Below are positions 12,770-26,090 of a DNA stretch of 64,000 nt, one piece after another (the first letter of the stretch is position 1; the number at the start of each line of letters is the position of its first letter). A program made the translations under genes and the position numbers. Source of the stretch: Plectrocnemia conspersa (Eukaryota > Arthropoda > Insecta > Trichoptera > Polycentropodidae); NCBI GenBank assembly GCA_009617715.1, contig VTFK01000056.1, positions 372,001 to 436,000 on the forward strand, written 5' to 3'. The notes under the pieces are model-generated. The model saw only the letters and a list, made by a program, of their open reading frames with translations. It searched no databases and was not told the origin of the DNA.

Positions 12770-13140
12770 CTAATAGTGAAAGTATATTACTAAGTTATAT
12801 TTTCAGTGGCGTTTCAGTAAACTCTTATCCGATTACTTAATCACCGGTAAATATATAATATTATATATCGTTTATCTTCTGATGAAAATATAAATTGACT
12901 GATAGATGCTAGTATTGTTATATACTGCTTTAAAATGCTTATGAAACTCAATTTGACTTTTAAAAATATCATAATTTTGTCAAAAACTATAGTTAGTTTT
13001 AGAATTTACTTGGGTTTGGCTAATTTTTTTAGATTAGGTTTGAGTTATAGCAAATGCACGTTTAGTTTCTGTCAAAATGGGAGCTGATCAGTTCAATTAT
13101 ATTTTTTTTTAATAGAAATATATATGTGGCAGTGAAAATG
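12770..13140 (-). repeat. Dispersed repeat family A, copy 2
   Basis: The block near 12935 (cttatgaaactcaatttgac), with 'gggtttggctaa', 'attaggtttgag' and 'gcacgtttag' following, is the reverse complement of segments at 36.45-36.56 and 57.97-58.07 kb. Short Ca/T-rich subrepeats (accggtaaatatat, gatgaaaatataaattg) lie at 12840-12890. Noncoding. Confidence 0.5.
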
Positions 13141-13149
13141 TATTTTATT

Positions 13150-13194
13150 ATAAACATTTAGAAGTAATTTAAAAAGTTACTTCTAAATGTTTAT
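13150..13194. repeat. Perfect 18-bp inverted repeat (hairpin)
   Basis: Arms ataaacatttagaagtaa (13150-13167) and its exact reverse complement (13177-13194) are separated by 9 nt. In RNA a few more inner pairs could form. It lies immediately beside a family A copy, so it may be the core of a MITE. A small-RNA precursor is possible but unproven. Confidence 0.6.
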
Positions 13195-13889
13195 TTTTAT
13201 ATTAATGGCTTAAATTATAATTTCCATCTAAAGATATAACCTACTTCCACCTATCGTCAAATTGCTTAATTCCGTTTTCATATCGTCTACGTTCGATCGA
13301 TTAAAATAAATAGTCAAATAGTACCAAAAATCAATGACCGAAGCACGATTGACTTTTTATAAAACTGCATTCATTGCTAGGCTACTTAATTTTTAAGTTT
13401 TTCAATTATTTCAGTATTTTTGCAGAATAAAACTTGTAAATATCAATGTATTTTATGATACCCTGACATATAAACTACACGAAATATATGCAGTGTCAAT
13501 GTTGTATTTGTTTCCAATACCTAAAACTCAAAATTACCTTCATTCTACAATGAAGGTAAATAATTAATAGTCTTCTAACTCCTCTTAAAGGAATTTTTTG
13601 ATTTACTTTATTAAAAATCTATATATTGTAGCATAAGTTATTTTTTAATTAAATTAATTTCCCTAAGAAAAATATATGTAAAATCCTAATTTTGTAAAGT
13701 ATATGAAAGTTTTGACTTTAATTCAGATTTATTTTATTTTTATTTTTTTTAATTATTTATAACAACATGCATAATCGATAGCATGTTTCACTGGAGTAAA
13801 ACTTATTACTTAAAGAGCTATTCTCTATAAGAAATGAAGGAGAGATTTTTTTATACATAATATGTAAAGCTTAACTGGATTTTGTTACT

Positions 13890-14075
13890 TACACGATATT
13901 CATCCATGCGATTAAGAAAAATTTAGAAAATCCTAAACTGCGCCGATCAATCGGAATTTTAATTGCATAATAGTCACTAATTTTAATCTCCCAGATACGA
14001 CAAAGATTCATATAGGATTCGAACCTAAGTATTTCGGGTATTAATCACCGATTTAGACTACTAATATATCGTGTT
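13890..14075 (-). repeat. tRNA-derived SINE copy with perfect B box
   Basis: On the minus strand 'tagtctaaatcggtga' (A-box-like) is followed by 'ggttcgaatcc' (exact B box) near 14020. The family body ends 'cgcatggatgaatatcg' near 13897. Confidence 0.6.
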
Positions 14076-14299
14076 TGTATTAAGTAATGTCTTTTTTTGA
14101 TTAAAAGTTGATTTTTTCATGATTTTTCGGGATATAATGGTATACTAACTAGTGTTTAACCAAAGCTACCATTTAAAATAAATAAATTGTACTTATGTAT
14201 AATTATTTCCTTCAGCGCCGAATATGTTAATGGAATAATTTAACTGTTTTTATCGATGTTTCTTAATTTATATGTATATTGTATAACTGTAGCTATTTG

Positions 14300-14650
14300 A
14301 AAAACGATTGAAAAGCGTCATAGCAAACACGCAGACGTGGCAGATGTCTATAAATATTTCTGATAGGTGTACAATGGCGTCTGGGAGACCATAAACCCAG
14401 CTCGGTCTGTAAACTATTTATAACTGCTTCTTGATTAGAAAGAATCGGACAGATTTATCCAACCAGTGGACCGACAAGACCTATCTACTGCCACAGCCAA
14501 ATGTTTATTTTGATTTAGTACTCGTAGTATTATTCTCGATGCTGCTAAGTATCCCGCGCCGTGACATTGAAAACGTTCATTACCATTCTGATCGTATTTT
14601 TAAACCGTTGCGAAGCGTTACGGTTATTTTGGCGGGGTTATGAATTTGCG
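14300..14650. other. Moderately GC-rich pocket, no recognised gene
   Basis: The segment contains TTTATAAC-type motifs and a CpG-bearing stretch 'tatcccgcgccgtgacattg' near 14549. The 70-codon open frame inside it (14431-14643) has no recognisable domain. Could be regulatory. Confidence 0.22.
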
Positions 14651-17600
14651 TTGGTGATGATTTTTTACATTTCCTGCAAAAAAACATTCAGTTTCATAAT
14701 TTCCTCTTGCTGAGTTAGATCGTTTTAAATGAATAAAATTTGGAGGAACATAATAAAAATGGGTAGTACCTGTATAATATGTAGTTCAATGTGAATTGTA
14801 TACAAATGCGTGTTATAATAATAAACTGGATAGTATATGTTATAAGACGGATTAAGAACATGTTTTTTACACTCTGACAGATTGTATATGCTTTTATAAT
14901 TTAGATTAAAATGTATTTATCTCATAATAAAATTCATTATAGCAATTAGCTATGAAATCCTTCCTCGGATACTGAGTTTTTTATGGACAAATAAACCTTT
15001 ATTATTAATTCTGTATACTGATGATATTCATCTTATCAATGTAACTGTTTTTATCATACGTTTTCTTTAATCAACTGCAGTCAGATTATAAAAATCTCTT
15101 TACAATTTATCAAGCTTTTTCTCCGCCCTCTCATTACATTAAATTTAATGTTAAATAATTTTGTTCCATCCTTAAACTAGCTAAACAATTTTCAGAGCAC
15201 TTGCCGCAATTGCGGCTCTCAGGCCGATATCTAATATAAATTGAAACTTTCAGTTTTCATGATTTTTTTCAGCGTAGTTTATTTTTTTGATGTTTTGATG
15301 ATACAATTTATACAATATGATTTTCATTACCATCATATTAACGAAAAGTTCGTAAGTAAATAACCATATTTTTTATTTATATTCTGTTTTTTTCAGTAAA
15401 ATTTGTTTTTTAATATTATTTTTCTGTGTTCCAATTAAATACGTAAGATTTAAATATTATTTTTGTACGATTTTGTACTGAAATACAATGCAGCGCAACT
15501 CCTGCTACTGTTTTACGAGATGCTAAAATAAAGGTGAAAAAATTACAAATGGGTACCGCACGAACTGACTGAAAAACAAAAACAGCAACGTTTCGAATTA
15601 TGTACTTCGTACAATACATTAAAATTATTAATTGCGATTAAAAATGAATTCTGAACAATAAACAGAAAATAACATTATAATGGTTAGACAGCAAATAATT
15701 TCTTAAACTAAGCTTAAACCCAAAAAATATGGTGACAGAATGGCAGTATTTTGGGAAAATTGTTTATTGCTTGTTTATTGCAAGACTATTACATTAAAAT
15801 CATACTGTAATGAAATTGAAACTATGCATAGAAAAATAACTATAAATCATCCGATGTTGGTAAACTGATTTGAAGCAATATTACTCTAATCTTTACGATA
15901 CAATTTATCTTATATTTATATATTTAAAACATGCAGACTTATTTTTAGAAATATAAACTTCAATAATCAGAGTGTTATTATAATTTTTTTTGAGGAATTT
16001 TTTTTTTTATAAATCAGGGATTTAATAATTGTTAAATAATGGGCAAATGACTATTTACGTAAATGAGCATATTCTGATTATTAAAATTTTTGATATAAAA
16101 AATAGCGTTATATTTATTTTTTTATTAAATCTTAGTGCTATTTTCATTATAAATTAACATATGTATATGAACTGATAAATATTACTTCTAGTTTCACGCT
16201 TCAAATCATTATGTGAAACAATCAAGGCGAGCTATTACAAAATATAACTTCATAGAAGTATAGAATTACCATACAATAGCTAAATTAGATCTTTGCAATA
16301 TCATTCGATGATGATATACAACTTTAAATTGAAAGTAAAAATAAATATGATTAAATTTTAATTACCTATTTGGACAGTAGATACAACTAATTTGCTTTGA
16401 ACTCTGATAGATGATCGTCTTCAATTGCTCATAAATTAGATCAAACTCATTGTCTTAATAATGACTTTGCATTGCATTTGCCAATCGTTAATTGCCTTTG
16501 AACACAACTTCCTACTGTATATCTATAATATATGTATCTAAGTTTAAATTCACTTGAACCAAAATTAAACTCGATAGAAAAGCATACGTGTGTAATAGCA
16601 CTGTATTAAATAATATTATCAATGTCAGTGTGATTTGTGATAACACGTTTGTCATCCTTATCTCTGTCACTGTGGGTCTTTGAAAAGTCTTCTAAAGCTG
16701 TTATATAAAAAGTCACATGTCTAAGTGCTAATTTTTCAAGGCCAAAGACAATGCACAGTGCAATATGTGAGCTCTGGAAAAATACTCCTTGAAGACTGTT
16801 ACGTAAATATAATATTTTTAAACTGCTTATGAATTTATTTTGATTAATACTGTAATTTATTAAATTAAGTCTGTATATATAATATATATTAATTATCAAT
16901 AAATATATATTTCATTATCGTTATATAATTAATATTTTAAGATAATTTCATTAATTAAATATTGATTACTCAATGATTGCATTGTGAGAAATTATGTAAC
17001 ATTTGATTTGTTTATTTATTTTATCGATTCGATTATTTTTATGCATTACATATAACTGACTGGTGCATTTCAATCGATTAATCGATCTTATAGTAATAAT
17101 CTTATCTATGACTGAAAATTTATTGTGACAAAGTTCACGGTTCAGATTGTGATCATTATTAAAAAAAATGCTCGATCTTTCTTCACATAAATAAAACTAA
17201 TGCCAATATAATATTTATATATAAATAAAATCAAATACACTGTATTTTATGTAAAAAAAAAACTTTAAGAAATTCTCTGATCACGAGTATTTAATCAGTT
17301 GCATTTTGCAACTCGTTCGAGAGCAAACATCTTCATACTGCACCACGATTTTTTGCGTTTATTTTTGTGATTATTGCCACAGTGTTATGTGTTTGATTCT
17401 GTGGAATGGTTAAAAAAAAATCTTATTTATATTTTGTCGTTAAAAAAATTGGCAAAAGTCCAACTTCGAGCTCTTCATAGGCCAAACTCAATAATAACAA
17501 CAAGACCGAAGCGTTATCTTCAGCTATCGTTTCCGATGTGCAGCAAACTATTTCTGTTCTATTCTGAAGCGAGACGTAGACACGTTTAATGGTTTCAGGC

Positions 17601-20350
17601 AGCTGTGGTTGTTTAACACTATTTCTATGGCTTCTGAAAGCTATGTTATGCATGTATCTACATATGTATATGAATCGTCATTAAAAATGATATTTTCAAC
17701 CCGTAAATGCCGTGGGAATGGAAAAACATTTTAGATTAGGTTTCAGCATAATATCAGAATATTATATTAACGCAACATGCGTCACATTCACATGTATGTT
17801 AAATATATATTATTAATACGATAGATATATCACACTAACGGCAAACAACATTTATTAATTTCTAATGTTGGAGAGATACTTTATAATTTAATTATTTTTT
17901 TATATGTATAATACATACATGATTAAATGTGAACAACAAGCATAAGTAATTTTATAATATTTTGTTAGCAATTTTTTTGTATAACATATAAGTTGTGATG
18001 CTGATATTTCTGATTTCTGTAATAAATCGTAACCTAACACTTCTAGTATGATAGCAAGTATATGCGGCAAGTCCTGTTCTCATGGTCAATAGATATTTGC
18101 AATAAGTTCTTTCTACCTAACTGGGTAATACTTACATTTTAATTTTTATGACTGATATGCTATGCAAAAAAAAACAAAATATTATAAAATTACTTATTTA
18201 AGAAAAAAACATGGATTTAAACAAACGAATAATATTAAATAAAAATCAAATTATTTTATGTTTATGGCAAAAAATTAGTAAAATAATTAAAAACACATTT
18301 AAACTAGAGACAAAATTTAACATATTACTTAGTATTTAAAATAAGCCAAGTAATAGTATTTTTAAAGGAGGCTTTATGGGTTATTTTTTAGGACAAACAA
18401 ACAAAATTATTTCTTATAAGACAAGGTCTTAGATTAACTAACTGTATCGTGTATTCCTCCCAAAGTCCAACAAAAATGTCTTTATACTCCATCGGTCATT
18501 TTAAAAATCCATCGGTTTTTTTAAAAATAACCTATTTTTAGAATCCATAATATTAATATGTAGTATATACTATATTCTATTATAGAAGTAAAATTTCTAG
18601 TTTAGTCTTTACAAGAGTCAATCATTTATTTTACATCAAGTATTTAAAGGATAGTATTATAATGTATCTGTAAATATTATTTTGTTTCGATTTTCAACTG
18701 AAAAGTTTCCTTCAGACATAATGTTCCCAGTACAATATATTTAATAAAAATGTCTCGTAGAAGACACTGTTTCATTAAAAAACTCCATCCATTCCATTGT
18801 CTAACCATTTAAAATTTGCATAGCATTCATCTCCGTAATTGTTACAGAGAACAATTCGTTAGAAAAAATACCTAACGAACCAAAGCCGTCAGTCTCGTTC
18901 GAGCTGTTTTTTAGTTATTACATAAAGCAAAACATGTACTAAATGTCTCTTAACGACTGAAGAAAAAATACTCATCCAACTGCGTCAGAATTACGTAAAA
19001 ATAATTTTAACACACATGCACTCATATCTGAAGTCAAGAATAAAACCACAGTTAGCGGAATGTTCAAGTTGAACAAACTTCTGTGACGCATTCGCTACAA
19101 GTGTATAAGATGGATGGTCGAAAAAGAGCATTTGAAAGTATAGAGAAACTTCTGAAGCTCTTCAGGCATTCTCAGACAAGCGTGATAATGACTTCGATAC
19201 AGATGCTGCACATACGTGATTGTATGTACAGCAGACATGCGAGAGATCCTTAAAAATTTTATCCTGTTATACATACATTCTGTATAACATATAAACTTTT
19301 ATCCTGTTATTTATTGTAAGAACAAAACTGTAATTGTGGTTATTTTATTAGAATGTCGTTTTTCTATTACTAAACCACAGAATTCTTGTAAATGCTATAA
19401 TCATTATTAACTGAATGTCCATTGTTATTTTATTTAATATGAATTTATATCATATTATGGATTCTATAATAGTATTTAAAAATTTTTGTTAAATCATTCA
19501 TAATTTTATTTAAAGAATAATTTTAAGGTAATGAAAGAAATATCATTTAGACAAATTAAATTTACCAATCGAAGTCACGTGATCAGACATTATTTGATGG
19601 GCTCTATTTATTTTCATACATTCACTAGTGTTTTCTAATTTTAAATTAAGATATGTCCAAAACTGAAATAATGAATAAATATAATATTAAGGTATGATTT
19701 TTTATGTATAAAATATAAATATTTAGTAAAATAATTGATATTGGTAGAGTATTTTTTGCTTTAAAAATGGATACTATTTAAATATCAGTTATGTTAAATT
19801 ATTTATACCCATATATTTGCAATAATATTTAATTGTTAAAATGTGGAATGTCGATTTAGAAAGTCTATTATTGGTATAATTATAGTTTGGAATTCTAGAT
19901 GCTAATGCTTTTGTAGCATTAGAACCATCAATGTGGGTAGAATGCTTAGAATTTTTAAGATATTTACTATGTATGTAGAAACAGATTTATAATAACTAAT
20001 AATTTTAATCTCATAGTTTGAGCCATTAAAACTTAAATATTTCTATGATCAATTTGAGATTTTATTTTCTTGATCTCAAATGTTTTTTATTAATACAAAA
20101 AATATTTTTAAAATATACTTGCGAAAGTTTTCATTCTAAAAATAAGATAATAAAGTTTTTTGAGTCTTTGCAATTTATTGACATCTCGAAATTCGTTATC
20201 AACAATAAAATAATATCCTAATATTTTGGATTTTGGAGATTGGTAAATAAGATTAATTATTTATATGTATCAAATGCCGTACTGTAATTTTGCTACCACG
20301 AAATTTTGTAGTATGTAAAATTTTATTTTTATTTTATTTTTTAGATTAAA
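14650..20350. other. Long AT-rich stretch, no gene recognised
   Basis: Open frames here are short (mostly under 100 codons), low in complexity, and match nothing I know. Slightly richer patches at 17.33-17.65 and 18.84-19.26 kb have no recognisable domain. Confidence 0.45.
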
Positions 20351-20354
20351 TTAA

Positions 20355-20398
20355 GACCATCGTGGCCTAACAGGTTACCCCAATGCGCCACGATGGTC
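20355..20398. repeat. Hairpin with 12-bp perfect arms and tRNA-like box A
   Basis: GACCATCGTGGC (20355-20366) and GCCACGATGGTC (20387-20398) pair perfectly around a 20-nt loop. The segment 'tggcctaacagg' resembles a tRNA A box, and 'ggtcgaatagac' just downstream is a weak B box. It may be a SINE head or tRNA pseudogene, or an unrelated hairpin. No full cloverleaf is evident. Confidence 0.45.
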
Positions 20399-20399
20399 G

Positions 20400-23000
20400 A
20401 ATAGACTGCAATAAAAAAATATAATGCTATCAAGACAAAAAAAAATTAATGAAACGTGTAGGAATATCTTATTTCTTGAACTTTAGCGTTGTGCATACAA
20501 AATCTCCATCTCTGCTCAAATGTTCTAATAAGTATTTCTGATAAAAACTCCTTTGTTTAAACACCAGTGACTTAAAGTTTTTTTGTGAAAACTCTGAAAC
20601 GTCCAGGTAAACAGCATATATTTTTTTATGCGGTACTTCAGATCAATTACCATAGCTCACATATGTCGATTTCTTGACTTATGATACAAGAAAGATCACC
20701 CAAACTCTCACAAATAGAATTACATCTACAAAAGCAGCCGCTTCCCTCTTCACGTCAACCCGATATTCAAATACAAACAAGGCATTGGGACTATCAATTA
20801 TATAGAATAATATCTATGACTACAACAAATTGTTGTACAATATTAATAATTCAAAATAAACAAACTTTGCATTATTTAAAAATGACAACCGATTTTAAAT
20901 CTTATATTTTTGGCTAAAATGTTGTACATTGTTGTTAACAACAAGAATATGAAAAATAAAACTTATCTATAGATGTCTGCAATTCACTGCAGTGTATTTG
21001 TTCACCTGTCTTATACAAAAATTGAAAGTTGCTTGATCAAATGTAGTTGTTTAAGTTGAGTCATCCAAGTATTTGAAAATATAAAACCCATAAGTTTTTG
21101 TTCAATTGCGGTGCGACCTTATAAATTATAATCTATTGAGCTACCAAAAATCAATAACAAATCATCACTTATTCTCAGATGAACTAACATTTTTATATTT
21201 CATGTAAGCTCGTCAACAGTTGACCACAAACACAAGACTGTTTGAACCGTTTTTAGATGGATATTACTGATTTTTAACCATTAAATCTTTCGAGGTGGAT
21301 CTCGAAAAAAAATCAAGTTTATTTTGTCCGCAACAATGGTTATGTCTTCCATTTTCTGTGATGCAAATAATAAATTTCTCATTGATTAAACATGAGCTAA
21401 GAATGACAGTAAACAACTGTTTTTGGAGGCTTAAGGAATTTCAGTCCTGGATTGGATAAAAAGCACTGTAACATCGCTGAATCTAATGACTCACTTATTA
21501 ATAAATTTAAATAACATTTAATATCAATCGCTCAATCCTTAAAATATTTTTTTATATTAATTATTATACTTTTTGTGCCACCCTGTATCGATTGTATATT
21601 GTATATTCCTCAATACATATTATCGCTCAGACCCGTGAGGCAGCTCGTTGCTATTTAAAGCTTGTACGAATCTCAGAGTCACTGTCGGCAGGGGCTCGAC
21701 CTCAAATGCACCACCGTTGGTACACACTGTCATTGCCAAAAGTAGCTATCACATACGCAATCAAAAGAATAAACCCGACTAATCAAATCCAAACAATTAA
21801 GCTTTTACGACTTTCGTTCAGTGCCAAAGGGACTCTATCTTGCGACCCTGATCAAAATACCCATCAAGGCGAACATCATAATTTTCTACAACAATGACAC
21901 TCCAATGTCTTCCTTAAATCTAGGATTAGTGTTCGATTGCTTTTTTAGCCATGACATTGAGTCTCTCAAGACTTGATTGTTTCTCATCAAAGGTAATCGT
22001 GACGTTCGTCACACTCAATTTGTATTTATTGACCATTAGCGTCGAACCATTTGGGATTCGATTACCTACTTTAAATTAATTTTCTAGGCAATTTTTAGCG
22101 CTGGTGTCGCACACCCATAACGTTCCTTCAACTGCTTCATGGGTAGTAATCAACTTGAATTATTCCGATTCTTTCCCGTCAATTGAGACTTGTTAAGCAC
22201 ATAACCGGCGATGCTTGTTTCGAAAAGTTTTAACTGCAACTCCAAACTCGTGAGCACATGACTCATGAGACATCACGTGATTAACTACCATACCGTATAT
22301 TTTTTATAACAGGCATTCCTATGAGTCTATACAAATAAAAATGCGTACGTGACTTGAACGAATCAACAGGTAAAATAGTTCAAAATTCAGGTAGAAAAAT
22401 GATCAAATACATCAGGGTTTGATTGTCCCATGATCACATTATGTTTAACCGAGCATTTTTATGCTAAGGTCACACTTTTTTAGATTTGTCATTGAGTATA
22501 ATAATTGCAATGCTCTGATCACACAAAAAATATGCAAGTAATCAGTTGTTCATACGATAGAATAGTGCAAAATACATAACATTATGTGAACGAAAATTAA
22601 CGTGTATACTTGCACGTAAGTAAAAATAGATGGTAAAAGAAAGCAGCTGATTTTAAGACGCGTGTTCATGAATAAATCCTAGGTCAAAGTCAAGTACGAG
22701 ATAATTAGCACAGATATTGACAGTGGTCTGTCAACGCTCATTTTTTTTCTAAAAACATATTTTTATGAAAGGAACTGATGACATCGTTAGGTCAATGACG
22801 TTTTTATATTTATTTTTGATACTCAATAATATCACCATGCTTGTTTAATTTAACTGATAATAAATAATTTGAGTCAAATGTACATATATATTTATGGTTT
22901 GTTTACAAAATAGTTACATAATAAAAAAATATCAGCTTTGAATTAAAACATAAAACATGTATTTTATATCTGACTTTCAATACACATTTTATGATATGTA
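20400..23000. other. Intergenic stretch, possible old transposon debris
   Basis: A sequence 'tttttgtgccaccctgta' near 21570 resembles an outward-facing mariner-type end, but I found no partner end or transposase. The 101-codon open frame at 21592-21897 has no known domain. The region 21.6-22.3 kb is less AT-rich than its surroundings and may be decayed element sequence. Confidence 0.3.
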
Positions 23001-23007
23001 CATACAT

Positions 23008-23047
23008 ATATGTAAATACACTTACATTAAAAAGTGTATTTACATAT
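23008..23047. repeat. Perfect 16-bp inverted repeat (hairpin)
   Basis: Arms atatgtaaatacactt (23008-23023) and its exact reverse complement (23032-23047) flank an 8-nt loop. They are embedded in TA/TG-rich alternating sequence. Likely a small palindromic element just upstream of a SINE copy. Confidence 0.55.
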
Positions 23048-23119
23048 ACATACATATGTATAATTTCATTCATACTTCTGTCTGTAATTTATGACTATTT
23101 TTAACACATTTTTTATTTT

Positions 23120-23460
23120 ATTTCATAAAAATGACCAGTGGTCTAAGTCGCTGACTGAAAGACCAGGATTTAAATCCCATATAGGCCTTCGTGTTTTTAA
23201 TTTCAATCATGTCTGGAAGATTAGATTAAATGATTATTATATAATTGTAATTCCGATAGATTACCACAGATCAGGGTTTTAATAGATTTCGCTAATCTCA
23301 CGGATGAATATTGTGATAAATAAATTAGAATCGAGCTATTTCGACAATAATAATATATAATAATTATGAGGTGCAATAATAATTTATAATTAATAATAAA
23401 TATGTCACTTATTTCAGTCTGGTGTTTGATTGTGTTTACATGGTTGTAACACATTATATT
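23120..23460 (+). repeat. tRNA-derived SINE, most complete copy
   Basis: The A-box-like 'agtggtctaagtcgctga' is followed by a B-box-like 'ggatttaaatccc' near 23165. The body carries 'taatctcacggatgaata' near 23293 and the tail 'atgtcacttatttcag' near 23402, ending with 'gtttacatggttgtaac' near 23449. This is the reference copy for the family seen at 2.9, 7.0, 7.2, 11.0, 13.9, 26.75 and 58.7 kb. RNA polymerase III boxes are seen; reverse transcription in trans is inferred from what is known of SINEs. Confidence 0.65.
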
Positions 23461-23929
23461 AAAAATATATTTTTTAAGCCCCATAAAGTAACATTCTTAT
23501 TAATGTTCGATTAGAGAATTTATTCCTAAATACTTTTTATTTTTGCCAGATGAATATCGGAAATTAGACGTATTAAAGTTTAAAGCAGAAGGTTATAAAA
23601 ATATTAAGGAATATCGGGAAATACTTTATAATCAAATACATACAAGTTACTGGTTTATAGCTTTTTCTAGTAAACAGAATTTAAATACTTCTATAGCAAG
23701 ATTTTCATTGTGTTTTTTTAATGACTATGACAGTATTCTTTAAATGTAATTAAAAATCTACTATGATGTTATATAGAGACGTTTATTTTTAATGACTTAT
23801 GTAATAAAATCTTATTTATTACTCGACGCAACATTGTTGAGATTACAAATATGTAGTTGCATAAAACACATCACAGCTTACAAGTGGCACTGTCTGTATA
23901 ACTTCCTGATAGTGCTGCAAAAAATACGC

Positions 23930-24365
23930 TTCCTCCTATGTGCATATTATTAATTATGCTCTCGTCTTCTTCTCAAGTGAAAAATTGTCCTCCTGACAGA
24001 CCCCATCCTACATCTAGATTTTCTTAATCTCATACAATCGTCACGCTTCGTTCTGCCAACGTTATCTATGTGTAAAAAAGTGTTATCGGCGAGAATAGAG
24101 ATGCAAATCCGTACTAATTCACCGAGAAGCGGATATTTTTGCTCTTCGATGGCAGCGAGCCAATGGAGTCTTCCTATTGGTCTTCATCTTTCCCTCTGTT
24201 ACGCACTACGAGTTACATAACGAAAATATATAATTTAATTTGAATACTCTTCTTTTTTGCGGTGTTGTCTTCTGTTTTGTGAGACTTTTGGCAGGAGAGC
24301 TGACGAGGAAGCCGACTAGCTAGCTTCGATACGTGAAAAACAATATCAAAGGCACGTGCCAAGAG
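23930..24365. promoter_or_regulatory. Promoter-like GC-richer segment (octamer and CCAAT boxes)
   Basis: It contains an exact octamer ATGCAAAT at 24101-24108, CCAAT at 24160-24164 and an inverted CCAAT (ATTGG) at 24176-24180, within a GC-richer island. No coding frame was recognised next to it. A distal promoter or enhancer is possible; motif co-occurrence is the only support. Confidence 0.28.
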
Positions 24366-24369
24366 CGAG

Positions 24370-25660
24370 CAATTTTTAACAAAAATGAAAATTTATTATA
24401 GCAATTAGTATTTAAATTGTTTGAGAGTGTTGCTATGCATTAGATCGCAATGAAAAAATGTATGAAAAAAAATTAAAAGAGCATGAGTGGGAATTTCCTG
24501 TGAGAAAAATCTATGCTTAACAATAATAGCTTCAGAAAACATTTTTTATCCAGGTAAATTATCATTAGGCATTTAAAAGTACTAATACAGAATTTGCTCA
24601 CCCTACTGATTTTAAACAAGATAATTAAATTTATTGTCAAAATCCTTGACATGTATGTACAAGATATTTGAGATAAAAAATTGTATATTTTCTTCATATT
24701 TAAAAAAAAAAAGTTGTTAATTGTATTATGTAAAATATATAATTGAAGCAACAAACACATCTTTGCATGTGTTGATTTTTTCAATTAACAATATTTGCAT
24801 ACATATTAAATATTCATTAAAAATATGTTTCTTTACATTGTTCAATATAAACTACGGTATTAATTTAAATATTATTTATATACAATATAAAGATAAGCAG
24901 ACTTATCATTTTAGTTTTTTTCTACAGACTATTTCATATATATTATTAAATAGTCTGTAGAGATTATGATATTTAAAATGGTTGTGTAAAAGTCGAATCA
25001 AGTATATGCTTTTACAAAAATCACATTCTATTGTATTATGAATTTAAGTGTGTATGTAAACAAATATTTTTTTGTATTGTCAGAGATTTACTGACCATTT
25101 GTTAAAAAGTTGTTGCCCATATTTTAATATTATTACTGACTAATTTAATTTTTTGTAAAATATAGTATACTTGTATTTATTTTATTTTTAAATTTTTGTA
25201 GACGCTTTGACTTTGAGTGATTTAATATCTGCGTACTTTTTCTGAAGAACCGTCTTTTTGACTATATATGTAAAATTAATACTGTATTTAGTAACTATTA
25301 TATACTTACAGACTATTTACATAATGAAACAAAATTAGCTCTGCAATAGCATAGCACAACTTCATGAACCTCCTTTAATAGAGAGAAAAACCATCATCAA
25401 TGAATACATTCTATTAATATAAAGCAAAAACAGGCAGAAGATCCTAAAGTTACTAAATATGAAGAACTAATAAGCATAAACTGTAACCAATAAAAATAAT
25501 ATATGTGTGTATGTGAACAATTGCTTTTTGTGGAGGGTCTGATAATAATTAATTTATATCCTCTAAGATACTATTAAAACTGGTTCGTTGTTACAAGCTA
25601 TTGCTGTATGATATATACCAGAATAATTAATTATTTTTTATGATGCTTAAATCCTTTCCA
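24370..25660. other. AT-rich intergenic DNA with one hairpin
   Basis: No gene recognised. Contains the 13-bp hairpin described separately at 24922-24960. Confidence 0.45.
24922..24960. repeat. Perfect 13-bp inverted repeat (hairpin)
   Basis: CTACAGACTATTT (24922-24934) and AAATAGTCTGTAG (24948-24960) pair exactly around a 13-nt A/T loop. It could be MITE ends, a terminator-like structure or a small-RNA precursor. Confidence 0.5.
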
Positions 25661-25669
25661 TTGGCAGTA

Positions 25670-26090
25670 ACATTCCTCACAGATGGATCCCGAATCGCCA
25701 ACCAATCGATCAACAACGCTCTGAAAAATGATTACGTTGACAATATTAACATGACAAATGCGAAGAATCCGTGTTTACCGGTGTTGTCCTAGTCACCATT
25801 GTGTACTAGTCGCGGATGAGCGATTCAATTATGCGACCGATGGATCGTGCAAATGGCGGGCGGAACCGGATGTCGGATTGTTCCCGCCAAACCCCGCGCG
25901 TAATGGCCGTCGGGTACGCAAATGAGGGCCGCGCCTCGGCCCTACAGACTTTTCAGATATCCGATATCACAATTTATTATGCGGATATCTCTGAAACGAT
26001 TAAAGCCGCATTGCTTTATCCGGCGCTACGGAATGTTACGGCCTTTGACTGTTATCACAAAACATATTAAATAAATGTTTTATAGAAGTT
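25670..26090. other. CpG-rich noncoding island with inverted GATATC motif
   Basis: A sharp GC-rich island (for example 'aaatggcgggcggaaccgg' near 25851 and 'ggccgcgcctcggcc' near 25927). AGATATCCG (25955-25963) and CGGATATCT (25982-25990) form exact inverted arms around an AT-rich centre. The 84-codon open frame at 25816-26070 has no recognisable family. Density of CpG and short palindromes is more like an enhancer or conserved noncoding element than an exon; this is inference. Confidence 0.35.

Noticed and set aside
21592..21897. 101-codon frame as a gene
   Set aside because: No recognisable domain or signals; surrounding sequence looks like decayed repeat DNA.
21540..22470. Possible mariner element facing left from 21.58 kb
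   Set aside because: One end-like motif is present, but no matching second end or transposase block was found.
25816..26070. 84-codon frame in the CpG island
   Set aside because: No domain, no splice sites and no conservation evidence; composition alone explains its length.
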